Assembly (NCBI RefSeq): GCF_963678635.1
Contig: NC_087062.1
Span: 66,761,415-66,825,414, forward strand
Reading direction: 5' to 3'
From: Symsagittifera roscoffensis
Taxonomy: Eukaryota; Xenacoelomorpha; Acoela; Convolutidae
DNA: 64,000 nt
Positions 33,626-44,485 of the stretch are shown here, piece after piece. How positions within the stretch are numbered: position 1 is the first letter of the stretch; each line of letters opens with the position of its first letter. The position numbers and the translations under genes are program-made. The notes beneath the pieces are model-generated. The model searched no databases. It was not told the DNA's origin and saw only the letters and a program-made list of their open reading frames with translations.

Positions 33626-34089
33626 CGACTTCAGAAGAATTTTTTTTGGGGAGCTCGGGAAGCTTCACTGTTTTTCCTTTGCTTTGCAATAAGTCGCTAT
33701 TTGTGGTTATTGATTCAAGAAATTTTTTGTCCTATTAATAAATCATTACTGCAAAGAGCCAGTGAAATCACATTTTTGCGTACATTATTCAAACGAGATG
33801 CGAGAAGATAGAACAGATAAAAGCGAGAAAGTTCAGCTAGTTGTCGGGTTTTTAATCAACGCATTGTGAGTTAAAAACTTTTCTTCTGGACAAGTTAACT
33901 CTAGGACATAGGTTAAAAATTCAGATAATATAAAAATCAAGGATGTAGAAAGAAATGAATTTTTATAGATCAAAGATACATCATAATTATATGTAAATCA
34001 GAAGTATACCTGTTTTTCAGAAAAATTGAAAAAAGGGTCCCAATTTGCATGATTAATGGAGCCAAAATGAGTTATATGTTTTAATCGAA
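33626..34089. other. 5' region of MIPEP
   Basis: The segment 'gtatacctgtttttcag' ending at 34020 resembles a splice acceptor, so an upstream untranslated exon is possible. No other feature is seen. Confidence 0.35.
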
Positions 34090-36123
34090 ATGAGTCGATT
34101 AGCTAGAACCAATGCGCTTGCATTGAGAAGGCTTAACACTGACGCAAAAGCCTTTGGCGCTTTTCAGACCGCTTTCCAACCCCAGCAAGAAAGTTTTGAC
34201 AGGCCTAAAACAGGATTTTTTGGATTCTCAGAGTTAGCCGAGGGAAGTAAAGCTTACCAGAAAATAACAGATAAAGCCTTGTCTGATGCTGATCGCTTAC
34301 TTCAGGATGCGTTTAAAAAACGAGGGCGCTCCACTGTCATAGAGAAGTTAGACGATTTATCGAACACACTATGTAAAGTTGCAGATATGGCCGACTTCGT
34401 TCGGTTCATTCACCCGCCACATTCGGCCGCTGCTGGAGAGTCGGTGGCTCGGATTTCATCTCTTGTTGAAACTCTGAACACAGATGTCCAATTGTACAAA
34501 CTATTAGCCGAGGTGATGTCGGGTCGTGGTTCCGAAATGGATGCCGAGACTTACCGAGTAGGTAATCTGTTAAAATACGACTTCGAGCAAAGTGGCATCC
34601 ACTTAGAGCGCACGAAACGCGAAGAGTGTGTGAAACTAAACGACGAATTGCTCGAAATGGGCCAAAATTTCATGAACGGAACTGCAATGCCAGTCGCTAT
34701 TCCCAAAAACGATTTACACAAAAAGTACGCGTGGATGTATACACCATGCCAAGATGTACCTGACCATGTAGAAATTACGCAACCTTACGCGGACCACGAT
34801 GACCCCGTAATAAGACATGTTGGTCACTTGAGTTTCTTCTTCAATGAGCCGACACAGGCCAACCTTCTGAGCGCATTTGTCATGAAGCGCTTCCGCTTAG
34901 CAGAGCTGTGTGGCTTTATGCATTATAGCCATAAAGTGTCACAGCATAGTGCTATTGGGAAGTTCGAAAATGTTCAATTATTTTTGGATACTTTGAATAG
35001 AAAGTTAGTCAATTTTTCAACCCAGGAGTTCCGAGAAATGCAGATAATTAAGAATAAACATGAAAGTAAGTCAGAAGATTTCTGGCCATGGGACGTACAG
35101 TACTATATGAAGAAGACACGACCTTTTGTTGATAAAGAATACAAACAGTATTTCTCGTTACCCACCTGCATGGCCGGTCTGAATACATTGTGCACAACAA
35201 CATTCGGAATTTCGCTCGAACTCCAGTCAACTTCACCTGGGGAAATCTGGCATCCAAGTGTGCAGAAATTAACGGTCAAAGATTTAGAAAATAACACGCT
35301 CTTGGGGTATATTTACTGTGACTTTTTCATGCGGGATTCGAAACCTAAAAATGACTGTCATTTTACTATTCGCGGTGGAAAAAGACTTGACAACGGACAG
35401 TATCAAGTACCAGTCGTTGCTTTGCTTTGTAATTTTGTACAGCCTGAACACCCCGAAGATCATATTTTGCTGGGAATCACACAGGTTGAAAATCTGTTTC
35501 ATGAGATGGGACACGCTTTACACTCCATGGTTGCACGAACAAGATTCCAACATGTGTCGGGAACCCGATGTGTCACCGATTTCGCGGAAGTGCCGTCGAA
35601 CCTTTTAGAGTTTTTCACACATGATGACCGAGTGCTGAGGAAAATTGCCAAGCACTGTGACTCAGGCGAAACTATACCTGAAGATTTATTGCACGATTTG
35701 CAGAAACATCGAAGGTTTGGAAACGCGGCAGATATGCAGCATCAGCTACTGCTCGCAACATTTGACCATCAAATACACTCGGAAAAAATGTTTCACAATA
35801 TGCAAATAGAGTACAAGAAATTGTGTTTTGACTACTATCCCAGTGTGAGTGTGGATCCATCAAGTGCATTTTACTTGAGATTTGGACATTTAGTTGGCTA
35901 TGGTGCCAAGTATTATACGTACCTGTATTGCAAAGCCATTGCGACCAAAATCTGGCTCGATTTGTTCCAGCATGATCCTTTTTCACGCCAATCTGGAAAT
36001 GACTACAAAGCTAAACTATTGTCCCATGGAGGTGGGAAAAAGCCTGATGCTATCCTAGAAAATTTGTTAGGATCGAACCCCAGTATTGATTCTCTGACTG
36101 ACTCACTGATAACCTCTCTATAG
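34090..36123 (+). CDS. MIPEP: Mitochondrial intermediate peptidase (M3 metallopeptidase)
   Basis: 677 residues; human MIPEP has 713. The enzyme is a matrix thimet-like (M3) zinc peptidase that removes an octapeptide from some imported precursors after MPP cleavage. The zinc motif is HEMGH at residues 471-475 and the third ligand is E500 in DFAEVPSN, with HVSGTRCVTDFAEVPS matching the mitochondrial subgroup. Downstream blocks FGHLVGYGAKYYTYLYCKAI, DPFSRQSGNDY and HGGGKKPDAILENLL match the MIPEP C-terminus. The N-terminus (MSRLARTNALALRRLNTDAK) is Arg-rich without acidic residues, as for a matrix presequence. The frame is uninterrupted over 2 kb although other genes here have introns; a retrocopy origin or lineage intron loss is possible, but all catalytic residues are intact. 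AATAAA follows 15 bases after the stop. Confidence 0.95.
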   Translation: MSRLARTNALALRRLNTDAKAFGAFQTAFQPQQESFDRPKTGFFGFSELAEGSKAYQKITDKALSDADRLLQDAFKKRGRSTVIEKLDDLSNTLCKVADMADFVRFIHPPHSAAAGESVARISSLVETLNTDVQLYKLLAEVMSGRGSEMDAETYRVGNLLKYDFEQSGIHLERTKREECVKLNDELLEMGQNFMNGTAMPVAIPKNDLHKKYAWMYTPCQDVPDHVEITQPYADHDDPVIRHVGHLSFFFNEPTQANLLSAFVMKRFRLAELCGFMHYSHKVSQHSAIGKFENVQLFLDTLNRKLVNFSTQEFREMQIIKNKHESKSEDFWPWDVQYYMKKTRPFVDKEYKQYFSLPTCMAGLNTLCTTTFGISLELQSTSPGEIWHPSVQKLTVKDLENNTLLGYIYCDFFMRDSKPKNDCHFTIRGGKRLDNGQYQVPVVALLCNFVQPEHPEDHILLGITQVENLFHEMGHALHSMVARTRFQHVSGTRCVTDFAEVPSNLLEFFTHDDRVLRKIAKHCDSGETIPEDLLHDLQKHRRFGNAADMQHQLLLATFDHQIHSEKMFHNMQIEYKKLCFDYYPSVSVDPSSAFYLRFGHLVGYGAKYYTYLYCKAIATKIWLDLFQHDPFSRQSGNDYKAKLLSHGGGKKPDAILENLLGSNPSIDSLTDSLITSL

Positions 36124-36137
36124 TACAATCTGAAATC

Positions 36138-36143
36138 AATAAA
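36138..36143 (+). terminator. Poly(A) signal AATAAA, probably of MIPEP
   Basis: AATAAA starts 15 bp after the MIPEP stop (36121-36123), which implies a very short 3' UTR. Confidence 0.6.
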
Positions 36144-36668
36144 CTCAAAATTTAATCTAACAAAATGAGTTTTATGAATTAAGAAAAATGAAGCTGTCGG
36201 ATATTTTTGAGCAAATGATGTCGGACGGGTTTTTGAAGATAAAAGTATTTGCTTATATCCAGCTCAAGACCGTTGAATTTGTTAAGGGGTATTTTGAATG
36301 TAATGCTTGTAAATATATGCACAAAGAAAGCTCAAAAATTCTTCTTTGGTAGATTCGGTTTTTATTTACCCTTGCAATAAACAAGGGTGTTGCTACCGGG
36401 TACTGCGTCTTTTTTTTCCTTAAAGAATTTTTTCACAGAATGGACGAAATGGTAATCAGTATATTCTACAAGTGCTAACACAATACCATGGCCGGTGTAT
36501 TTGTTGCTTGTGATTTGGGTGCACTCTGAGATTCGCAGAGTAATTGTTATTCGAAAACTTTCGGTTGATTTTTTGCGTTGCAGTTTGGTCGGCTTTATAT
36601 CTGTAGGCCTACTTTCCGAATGTTTTTATTCTCCTAATTTTTGCCGATATCAAATTAACTGATCTCGT
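36144..36668. other. Intergenic sequence between MIPEP and the LTR element
   Basis: Contains the 5' hairpin with arms ACCCTTG and CAAGGGT at 36368-36388 and the following 'gttgctaccgggtactgcgtc'. The 5 bp CTCGT at 36664-36668 is the left target duplication of the retrotransposon. Confidence 0.5.
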
Positions 36669-36922
36669 TGTGAAATGCTAAACTATCTGCTAATTACTAA
36701 TGGATAAAACTATCTTAAAAGTTGAATTAGAATTAGTTACGCATGATTAGTTGCTTGAAATAAAAGTTGAGAACCGTAATCTTTCAACAGTATGAAAAGA
36801 GTGATATTTTTAGTTACTTCATGAATGGTGGTTGGCGGGAGACCTGTCCCGACGTTGACCTTCAATGATATCAAACATACATATAATGGACGGCTCAATA
36901 TGACCTTGACTGCCACACCACA
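36669..36922 (-). repeat. LTR (3' LTR of the minus-strand element)
   Basis: 254 bp, tgtgaaatgctaaactatct... to ...gactgccacaccaca. It pairs with 43406-43659 without gaps. Confidence 0.95.
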
Positions 36923-36940
36923 TTTCCTCCCTTCTAAAAT
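36923..36940 (-). promoter_or_regulatory. Polypurine tract of the LTR element
   Basis: Directly internal to the 3' LTR, the minus strand reads agaagggaggaaatg, a purine run in the position required for plus-strand priming. Confidence 0.75.
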
Positions 36941-37063
36941 TTGTAATACTTCGATATAACAAACTAAATAATAGCACTAGTGGTATGTTGAAAATAGTTT
37001 CAGAGTTTCAGTTTTTTCAACAGTTTCTCGACTATTCCTTTTTGACAGATCATTTAAAAACTC

Positions 37064-38492
37064 TCATAATCCTTTTCGGTGTTGGTGGAGAAGATAAGAG
37101 TTCCCCCAGATATGTTTTCTGCGTGGTGTTTTGGGCGATGGGTCGATTGCTTGGTGCTGAGAGATTTCCTTCACCGCGTGTCTGACCGGGCTTCCATAAA
37201 ACCGTGTTTGTTTCTTCGGTCTTCCTGACAATCTCGAAGAATTTGAATTTGAATCGTCATCTACATCGTCTGTATCTGGGGAAGGTGTCTTTTTCTGCTT
37301 TTTCTGTTTGGAAATTTTCTTTTTTTTGTGTTCAGCCTGAGGCTGTTGGTTAATTTGATGTCTGTGGTCATCACCCTCCGATGAAATCGGGATCCAATCT
37401 TGTGCACTTGGAAAAACCTGTTTCGGCTTTGAACTCGAAGGTGATTCTGCGAGTGATTTCGGCGTCAGATATTGCTTTTGCGGGACGGTATTCCCTCCCG
37501 ATCTTTTTGGGCTGTGTTGAACTGGATCTTTTACCTCTTCTCTAATAGGTCGAGTTCCGGTCGTGGGTTGAATTTCTGTCGTAGGTTCATGAATTTTAGT
37601 CCCAACGCGGGCTGGTGGTCCCATCAGTGGTGCGGCAGGGGATGACATGGCGATTGGGGGTATAGTTACCCCTCCCGAACTTGATGACGACAGAATTAGG
37701 TCCACGATCGGATTAATCGGCTCTGCTCCTGAAAAGATGGGTTGCTCTGTTGTGAATCTCCCCTCGGTCAACTTTGGGGCGATTTTCCTTAATTTGGCTG
37801 ACAGTTTTGAGGGTGGCAGTATAACAGATGTCTTTGCGGACAACGTTTTCGCTTTAGGAGACAGTGGGGCTAGATCGTCCTCTGAGGTCGTTTTTGTGCT
37901 GTCCTGTATTCTGGGTCTCTTGGTCCTATTCTGTCCGACTTGTTTTGTTGAACTTTGTTTGCCTGAAAGATAATCATTTCAACCTAAGAGCTATATGGTT
38001 TTTCCGGATAACTTCGCCCGATGCTGTCGTATAAGTGTTTTCCAAAAACTTTACAATGTGTTCATTAACTCTAAATGACTCCTTGCCGGTTCTCCTGTCC
38101 AAAAGTAATAAATTATGAAGATTACTCTGCGATTTCGAATTTGTCAGTTTCGAAATGTCGGCTCTGAATCTCAACGTTCCCGATGTGAGATTACTCGTGA
38201 GTGATGCGGCCAATATCTGAATCCTGTCCGTCAACGTCTTCAGGGCTTCTGCTCCATGTTTTTGCGTCAATGATCTTTTCAGCGTCATCCATTCATTAGC
38301 TGACTTAGCTAACTTTTCTAGTTCTTGATAGTAAGGTGTCTCTGAGATTGACGTGTTGGGGCCTCCAAATCTAGGTGTGACATCTGGGCTACTAGACCCT
38401 TTCTGCACGATCTTCACTCTAGTTCTGCTGTCACAGTTCGGAATTAGGTTTTCTTCCGAACTGTAGCTCGAAAGGCGAAGAATTTGTAACAC
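37064..38492 (-). pseudogene. C-terminal pol region of the LTR element
   Basis: Two open segments (37974-38492 and 37064-37843) in different frames. The first is helical (PYYQELEKLAKSANEWMTLK). The second is Pro/Ser-rich and has a Lys-rich run (KKKKISKQKKQKK) and SGRPKKQTRFYGSPVRHAVK, a basic pattern common at the ends of gypsy pol proteins. I do not recognise a defined domain. Confidence 0.6.
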
Positions 38493-38519
38493 TGTTTCTA
38501 TTAATTCTTATGTCCTCTA

Positions 38520-39521
38520 ATAGTTTTTAATGCAATTTCAATACTTTCGGAGTTTTTCTCCAGTTGCATCACTCTTAATTTCCTTTTGATGGTCTGAATG
38601 GTTCCTTCAACTAGGCCACATCCTCGATGGTCGCCTACTAGGCAGAAAATATGTTAAATCCCCTTAGAAACGCAAAAAGATTTGAACCAAAATCGATTAG
38701 GACAGACAAATATTCGAGTGAATAGTGATATAGCCCTTTAGAAATTTCAAGATGTTTTTGGCACCTATTGTTCTGATTAACATAACTGAAGGTTATTTAG
38801 AGTCGCGATCGATAGCGACCAGAATGTAATTTTGGCCCCCTGCTCCATCCGAAAGAGGTCCTGCATAGTCTAATTGAACTTCTCGGTTATGTCCGCTCAA
38901 TAATGGAAGAGGCTTCTATGAGTTAGACTTGTTAATAGATTTCAAGTTCTTACCAAATAAAGTACATTCCTTGCACATTCTGACTATATCTCGGTTGATT
39001 CTTGGCCATCATATGTACTACGCTGCGTCTATCATGGCTTCCTGGCCCGAATGAGATCTGTGTAGTCTCGATAAGACTGCTTTTCGCATGCAGGAGGGGA
39101 TGACGATGCGGTCGTCAATGATGACGCAGCCGTCGACGATTGCTGCTGCATTCCACATCGACTTGATGTATGGGTCTATTCACGAAAATCCCTCATAGTC
39201 TCTGCTAAGTATCGCTTGTTTCATAAGGCGATAAGTTGGGTCCTCATCGACCAGCTCTGACAGAATGTCCGCGTCGAGAATGCCCGTTAAACCTGGGAGA
39301 GAATTCCTGTCTTCTGCACAAACTTCTTTGGTTGAGCGGCGTTTATCTTGTTGACTTGGGTCTTCTTCTTCCTCTGGATAGATGCAACCTTTTTCCCTTT
39401 TCGATCTCAGATTTGCTAGAGTTTGGGCTGATTTGAATTTCAATTGAGTTCTCCTTTCCTTTTTCTGTGTTGTTTTTCTCCGCGTGGGTTTCTTTCTCCT
39501 TATTGCCCCTGCCCTTCCCAT
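38520..39521 (-). pseudogene. Integrase of the LTR element, degraded
   Basis: Minus strand: an Arg/Lys-rich linker, then VDEDPTYRLMKQAILSRDYE and a zinc-binding region with H-X3-H (LHRSHSGQEAM) and C-X2-C (VRMCKECTLF), interrupted by TAG and TGA between the pairs. The core shows EVQLDYAGPLSDGAG (first catalytic Asp) and, near 38600, HRGCGLVEGTIQTIKRK (catalytic Glu region). Many stops make it non-functional. Confidence 0.82.
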
Positions 39522-39619
39522 TGATCTTATTCTGGCGAAGAGGTCATCTGATATGGGCGCTACTTGGTTAAGTAGGCGTTCGAAGCTGTCGTTCGTTTGG
39601 ACTTCTTTTGGAACATTAG

Positions 39620-40010
39620 ACTACATATCTGGAAAAGGGATGAATTGGTTAGAACTCGGTCGGATTGATTTGATTGGCTGGTATTTATTTGTTGTTGATG
39701 ATGGCTGAGAATTGCCAGAAATGACATGAGATTTGGACGAGAATTTTGCTGAGTTAACTCTAGCTTCTGATTGGTCGAGAGAATTGGCAAGAAAAACGCA
39801 TATAATGTCGCCCTCTAGCGATTGTGCATAAATTACATTGGAGTGATTTGATTGGTTGATAAAGTGAGTATCCTCAAATATTTGCATATTTGCGTCTTGT
39901 TTTGGCGGTAAAGTACGTACACTATCGGTCGCCCTCTACCGTTCGTGCATAAATTAATTTAGAGCAATATGATTGGTTGATTGGGTCTAGCGAAATTTTG
40001 TCGCCCTCTT
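39620..40010 (-). repeat. 120-bp imperfect tandem repeat within pol linker
   Basis: 'gtcgccctct' starts at 39808, 39928 and 40000; the first two are followed by near-identical 60-bp segments containing 'tgattggttga'. On the minus strand they give the peptides INQSNHSNVIYAQSLEGD and INQSYCSKLIYARTVEGD. Several ATTGG (CCAAT on minus) motifs cluster here. Confidence 0.7.
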
Positions 40011-41703
40011 GTGTTGTATTGGCAGTATTTTCAATGAAATTTGTAACCCAATCCTTCTTGCTTTCTAAATCTATGGTTTTGTGGGTGAAAAAGTCATTAT
40101 CTGCCTGGTTTATGTTGACAACTGGATGGTATGCGTGGGATTTTTCCATATCGTAAATTTCTTCCATCCATAATTTTTCTATAATGTCGCAAGCTGAGAA
40201 GAATTTATTAATCGATTTTACCACAAACTGCTCGCGAAAGTTTGAAGGGTCCGGTGCTTCAAAAGTCGGATAACGGGATAGATAATCGACGATTCCTAGT
40301 TTTGATCCGGAGATGTGAGATATGTCGAAGTTAAAAGGTAGGAGTCTATCTGCGCACCTGGTTAATCTTGATTGATAAGATTTGTTTCCGCGATTAGTTT
40401 TAAGAGCTGATATTGTTGGTTTATGATCAGTAAGAATTTCAAAGTTGTTGCCCAGAAGATAATTCCTAAAGTGTTCACAGGACCAAACTACTGCTAATAA
40501 TTCGAATTGGTTGGTGCTGCACTTCTTTTCTTGAACGTTTAGGAATCTAGATGCAAATGAAGTCGGTACCCAAGTGTCCTCCGTTAGTTGTTGTTCTAGG
40601 GCCGCTCCTAACCCACTGTGACTGGCGTCACATTTGATTCTTGATTTTCTCTTGGGATCGTAGTGGTACATCATGGTGATATCCGACATTAGTTTCAATG
40701 TAGCTTCGAATGCTTCTTGTTGGCTCTTATCATGAATGCATTTCTCTTTGTTAGATGATGTCAGGGATGGGCGGAACTTTTCCGTAAATAACTGTAGGTT
40801 AGGTAGGAAACGTTGGAGATGGTTAAGTACGCCCATATAGGATCCTAGTTGCTTAAGAGTTCTTGGAGGTTTCAGTTCTAAAAGGGCTTGGACCTTGAAG
40901 TGTTTAGGTCTATAGCCTAGGTGATCGATATCGAAACCCAGCCAAGAAATCTTTTTTACTGAAAACTCGCATTTCGATAGCTTCAAAGCGAAACCTTCTT
41001 GGTATAGTTTTTACAGTACAGTATTTACAATTAGATTGTGGTCGGAAACTGACCCTTTTGTAACAATTAAGTTATCGTCTAAAAAGCAAATGACACCCGG
41101 AATATTGCTGAGAGTATTGTCCATTTCCTTTTGAAACTCTTCAGGCATGTCTGAAAGCCCATAAAAACCGGTTTTGAAGCGGTAAGTAACTGTAGCGTCT
41201 CCACATACAATGTTAAAATTACAGTGGTTACTGACCGAATCACTTAGTTGGAGCTGACTAAAAGCATATTTAATATCTAAAGAAGTGAAAAGTACTTTAC
41301 CCGGTAAGTTAGAATTAGTTGTTTGGGCTGCTACCTCCAGTTGTTCTAAAGGATTTGGCATTTGATATTGGTTTTTAAAATTCTAAGCATTCATGGGTTT
41401 TGCGTTCATTGCTATTTTCACTGAACCATCCTTCTTTGCCGTAACAACCACAGGTGCTACAAAAAATTCGCTAGTACAAATGTTCAATTTGACTATATGG
41501 CCTTCTTTGATGAGACGTTTGATTTCCTCTCCATCTTTCTCATGAATGTGAATTGAGACTCTCCGACCCTTTTCTTTAATTGGAATTAGATGTTGCTTAA
41601 AAACTGTGTGTACCCGGTGATTGTTTGATCTGCCATGTCTTGTGAAGATGTCTTTGTTTTTCTCTGAGTAAAAATTCTTCCAATGGGTAGATGTTTCCGC
41701 CAT
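39922..41703 (-). pseudogene. Reverse transcriptase-RNase H of the LTR element, two nonsense codons
   Basis: One reading frame with two in-frame stops (about 41380 and 41010). RT blocks: VVVTAKKDGSVKIAMNAKPM, FTSLDIKYAFSQLQL, YGLSDMPEEFQKEM and GVICFLDDNLIVTKG, the last with F-L-D-D at the catalytic box. RNase H blocks: KCDASHSGLGAALEQ, NQFELLAVVWSCEHFRNYL, ILTDHKPTI. The frame ends at 39922 in the region of the 120-bp repeat. The first stop is probably a CAG-to-TAG change, which is an inference. Confidence 0.9.
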
Positions 41704-41944
41704 GTCATTTTCTTCGACCTCTAAAAATTCCTGAGGGTGTGATTGGGTTGTGTTGAACCCTATTGCACCTTGTAAATCTAGGCCTAGTAGACATCTTGTC
41801 CTGTTTTCAGATATTTTGCTGATTTGACTTTACAGCCTAATGATAATATGTATGTTACTAGGGTTCCAAATAATTCGATCGGCTTTTGGTTATAATCCAC
41901 ATAGGATATGTCAATAGGCAATGATGACTTAGGCTATATATTTA

Positions 41945-42062
41945 TATTTTCACCTGTCCTTAAAAGGAGGTCCGCTGTATTCTTATTTACAAACGAGGCT
42001 GGACTGCCCGTATCTACAGTGGCTTTGAAGAACGAACTATTTACCCTTAAGGTAACTTAGAG
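41945..42062 (-). pseudogene. Aspartic protease fragment of the LTR element
   Basis: Minus strand reads VNSSFFKATVDTGSPASFV, with the D-T-G active-site triad of retroviral-type aspartic proteases, and then stops at an in-frame TAG near 41940. Confidence 0.8.
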
Positions 42063-42319
42063 ACTTTTGATTTTTTCCCGAAGGTGAGTTTATTACATCC
42101 AGTTTTTTGATTGAGATTAAATTTGGAACGGATATAATGTGTTTCGCGGGGAATAAGTGTTCCTTCGGCGAGGCGTTTGAGATAGGGAGTTGGTGACTAG
42201 TTCCTGAATTTTTCAGAACGCCAAACTCTGATTCGCCGTCCGACGTAATGAAGTTGATATCTTCTTCTACGGTAGAATCTGACTCATCATCTACATTATT
42301 TACATTTTTGGTGGAATTG

Positions 42320-43260
42320 CAACATCTGGCGAAGAGTCCCTTTTTGCATGATATGCAGATTACGCCCCTAGCTGGGCATGATGATTTATGATTGGATGAA
42401 TAATCCTTGCCGCAGAAATAACATGCTTTCTGATTATTGGTTGGTTTGTTTGTATTACCGAATGTAGAGTTCTGATTTTGGCACGGTTTGTTCTGTTTTG
42501 TAGGTTTTTTTTCTGAACTGATAGTGTAGGTTCCTGTTTGACCCTGAATTGATTATTTGAGTCCTGTATTGTGTAATTTTAATTCGAGTTGTTTCCCATT
42601 TGCTTTTGTAGAGTAGAAGCTGTTGCGTAGCCTGCTTCTTGTAACAGAGCGGATCTAAGCATTTCCTCTGGGAATTTCCCGGGTGGATACAAAGTTCTCT
42701 CTGGATATCTTTGAACTTCGTCTTTGCAATAAATATATCTCGAACTACCTGTTTCTCGATTGCGACTGACCACCCGCATAAAGCTTCTTGACCAGAGAGT
42801 CTTAGGAAGAATGATTCAAGACCTTCACTGTCAGCTTGGTTGGTGTTGTAGAGGTGCATACGTTCTACTATGAAATTCTTCTCCTTTTTAAATAAACCTT
42901 CACATTGGGTGAAAAATTCTTTGAAGCTTATATCGGATTGGATAGTGTGAGGGAAGCTTTGGAGAAATCGTTTCGTCCCTTCTGTTCCTAGTGCAAAGAA
43001 TAGGCGTGATTTTACTCGCTGATCAGCTTCGTGATAAATTATGTTTTGTCCTAATTTGGAACCTTTCTTCCTCCTTTCGATATTTATTTCGTTCACTTTT
43101 CTGATTTCCGCTTGGTCTCTTGCGACCCTGTTGTTTCTTTCTGTTTCGTTTTCTGATTCGTTTGGAATTCTTTCCGGTCTAGGAGGGAATTCTTTCCGGT
43201 CTAGGAGGGGGGTCGTCAAATACCTCGGCGGGATCAGCTAAAAGGTCTTTAGGATCACAA
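42320..43260 (-). pseudogene. gag of the LTR element, frameshifted
   Basis: On the minus strand the frame opens with DLLADPAEVFDDPPPRPERI, is broken by a 22-bp tandem duplication (43164-43185 and 43186-43207), continues from the second frame with FFALGTEGTKRFLQSFPHTI and KQVVRDIFIAKTKFKDIQRE, and shifts again near 42690 into PEEMLRSALLQEAGYATAST. Two zinc knuckles follow: CYFC...HKSSC (about 42424-42378) and CISCKKGLFARCC (about 42357-42319). Gag packages RNA and forms the particle. The inactivating changes are visible directly. Confidence 0.85.
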
Positions 43261-43405
43261 TGTTCTCGAAGGTTAACTGCTAAAAAGAATTGACCAATCC
43301 AGATTCCCCATGCAAACGGTGGGTCTAGGGATGGCTTGGTTCAAAATACAGGTACCCCTATAAGTTCAGTCCGTTCCTCGTGGGTCGAAACTGCTGGCTG
43401 CGCCA

Positions 43406-43659
43406 TGTGAAATGCTAAACTATCTACTAATAACTAATGGATAAAACTATCTTGAAAGTTGAATTAGAATTAGTTACGTTTGATTAGTTGCTTGAAATAA
43501 AAGTTGAGAACCGTAATCTTTCAACAGTATGAAAAGAGTGATCGTTTAAGTTACTTCATGAATGATGGTTGGCGGGAGACCTGTCCCGACGTTGACCTTT
43601 AGTGATATCAAACATACATATAATGGATGGCTCAATATGACCTTGACTGCCGTACCACA
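43406..43659 (-). repeat. LTR (5' LTR of the minus-strand element)
   Basis: 254 bp, identical to the left LTR except for about 14 substitutions. Followed by CTCGT (43660-43664), the second target-site copy. Just inside it on the minus strand is tggcgcagccagcagtttcg, the expected place of the primer-binding site; I cannot name the tRNA. Confidence 0.95.
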
Positions 43660-43664
43660 CTCGT

Positions 43665-44485
43665 ATCAGAAACTTTGGAATTGATTTTTTTTTTCAATTT
43701 CTCCAGTTAGTTGAACTTTTTTACTCGGAACTGTTTTTTTCCAATTGTGCGACCAGCTGTTTGGTTATGCAATTGGCGGGATCATATATTTTTTGGTTCA
43801 TGTAATTGAGTTTTTGCTTTCTTTTTTTTGTGTAATGACTGATTTTTTCAGATTATATTTTGATTGCTTTTTCTTTTTTGAAAGTTTTTTTTTTATTAGA
43901 AATATCTGAGATTAAGCTAATTTTAAATACTGTCCTGTCCGAAAATCGTTTGTTCAGATATTGCCAATAATTTTCTTCAAGAAGAATTTTGTTCATTTTC
44001 TGCATCGTACATGGTGCGAAGCTCTGCTTCCCGCTGTGTACAAAGTGGTATACAAATTGCGGAGTTTCCATTTAATGGCTAACTCGATTTATTCAGTGGC
44101 AAGAAGTTTTTGCCAGTGCTGAGAAAAGTTGCATTTGAGAACTACCTACATTGTTGAGATTCATGAAATTGCGTTTGTAAAAAACAAGACGAGTGCTGAT
44201 AAATTTAAAAATGCATTTTCCCGCAGAATGTTCTTTTAACAGAAATGTTAAGAGTTTGTAGTTAATTATAGATGTAGTAAAATTATAGAAAAAAGAACGA
44301 AAATATTTGATGGCCGGAACCGAGAAGTTGATCGTCGATCTCTGCATCGCCTTCCCTTATCTTACTCTCTAAACTAGCTTTTGCTGGATTCATTAAATGC
44401 TTAAGTTAAGTCAAGTTCAGACGATGTGTCAACGAGGGAAACGGTTTCGTTCAGGTTCGACATAGTAGTGGTCGTGATATTTCAG
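43665..44485. other. Upstream region of the eight-finger gene
   Basis: Contains a degraded 3' stem-loop (GCGAAGCTCTGCTTCCCGC at 44016). It ends in the acceptor-like gatatttcag (44476-44485). Any first, untranslated exon lies here or further upstream; I cannot place it. Confidence 0.4.

Larger units (their letters stand above)
36669..43659 (-). mobile_element. Full-length, mutated Ty3/gypsy-type LTR retrotransposon
   Basis: 6991 bp bounded by two 254-bp direct repeats (36669-36922 and 43406-43659) with TG...CA ends and flanked by a perfect 5-bp duplication CTCGT (36664-36668 and 43660-43664). On the minus strand the order is LTR, gag with zinc knuckles, protease (VDTGSP), reverse transcriptase (FLDD), RNase H, integrase (H-X3-H, C-X2-C and core), C-terminal tail, polypurine tract, LTR. 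The order protease-RT-RH-integrase defines Ty3/gypsy. The LTRs differ at 14 of 254 positions by my count, and all reading frames carry stops or shifts, so this copy is not functional. It lies between MIPEP and the eight-finger gene. Confidence 0.95.
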
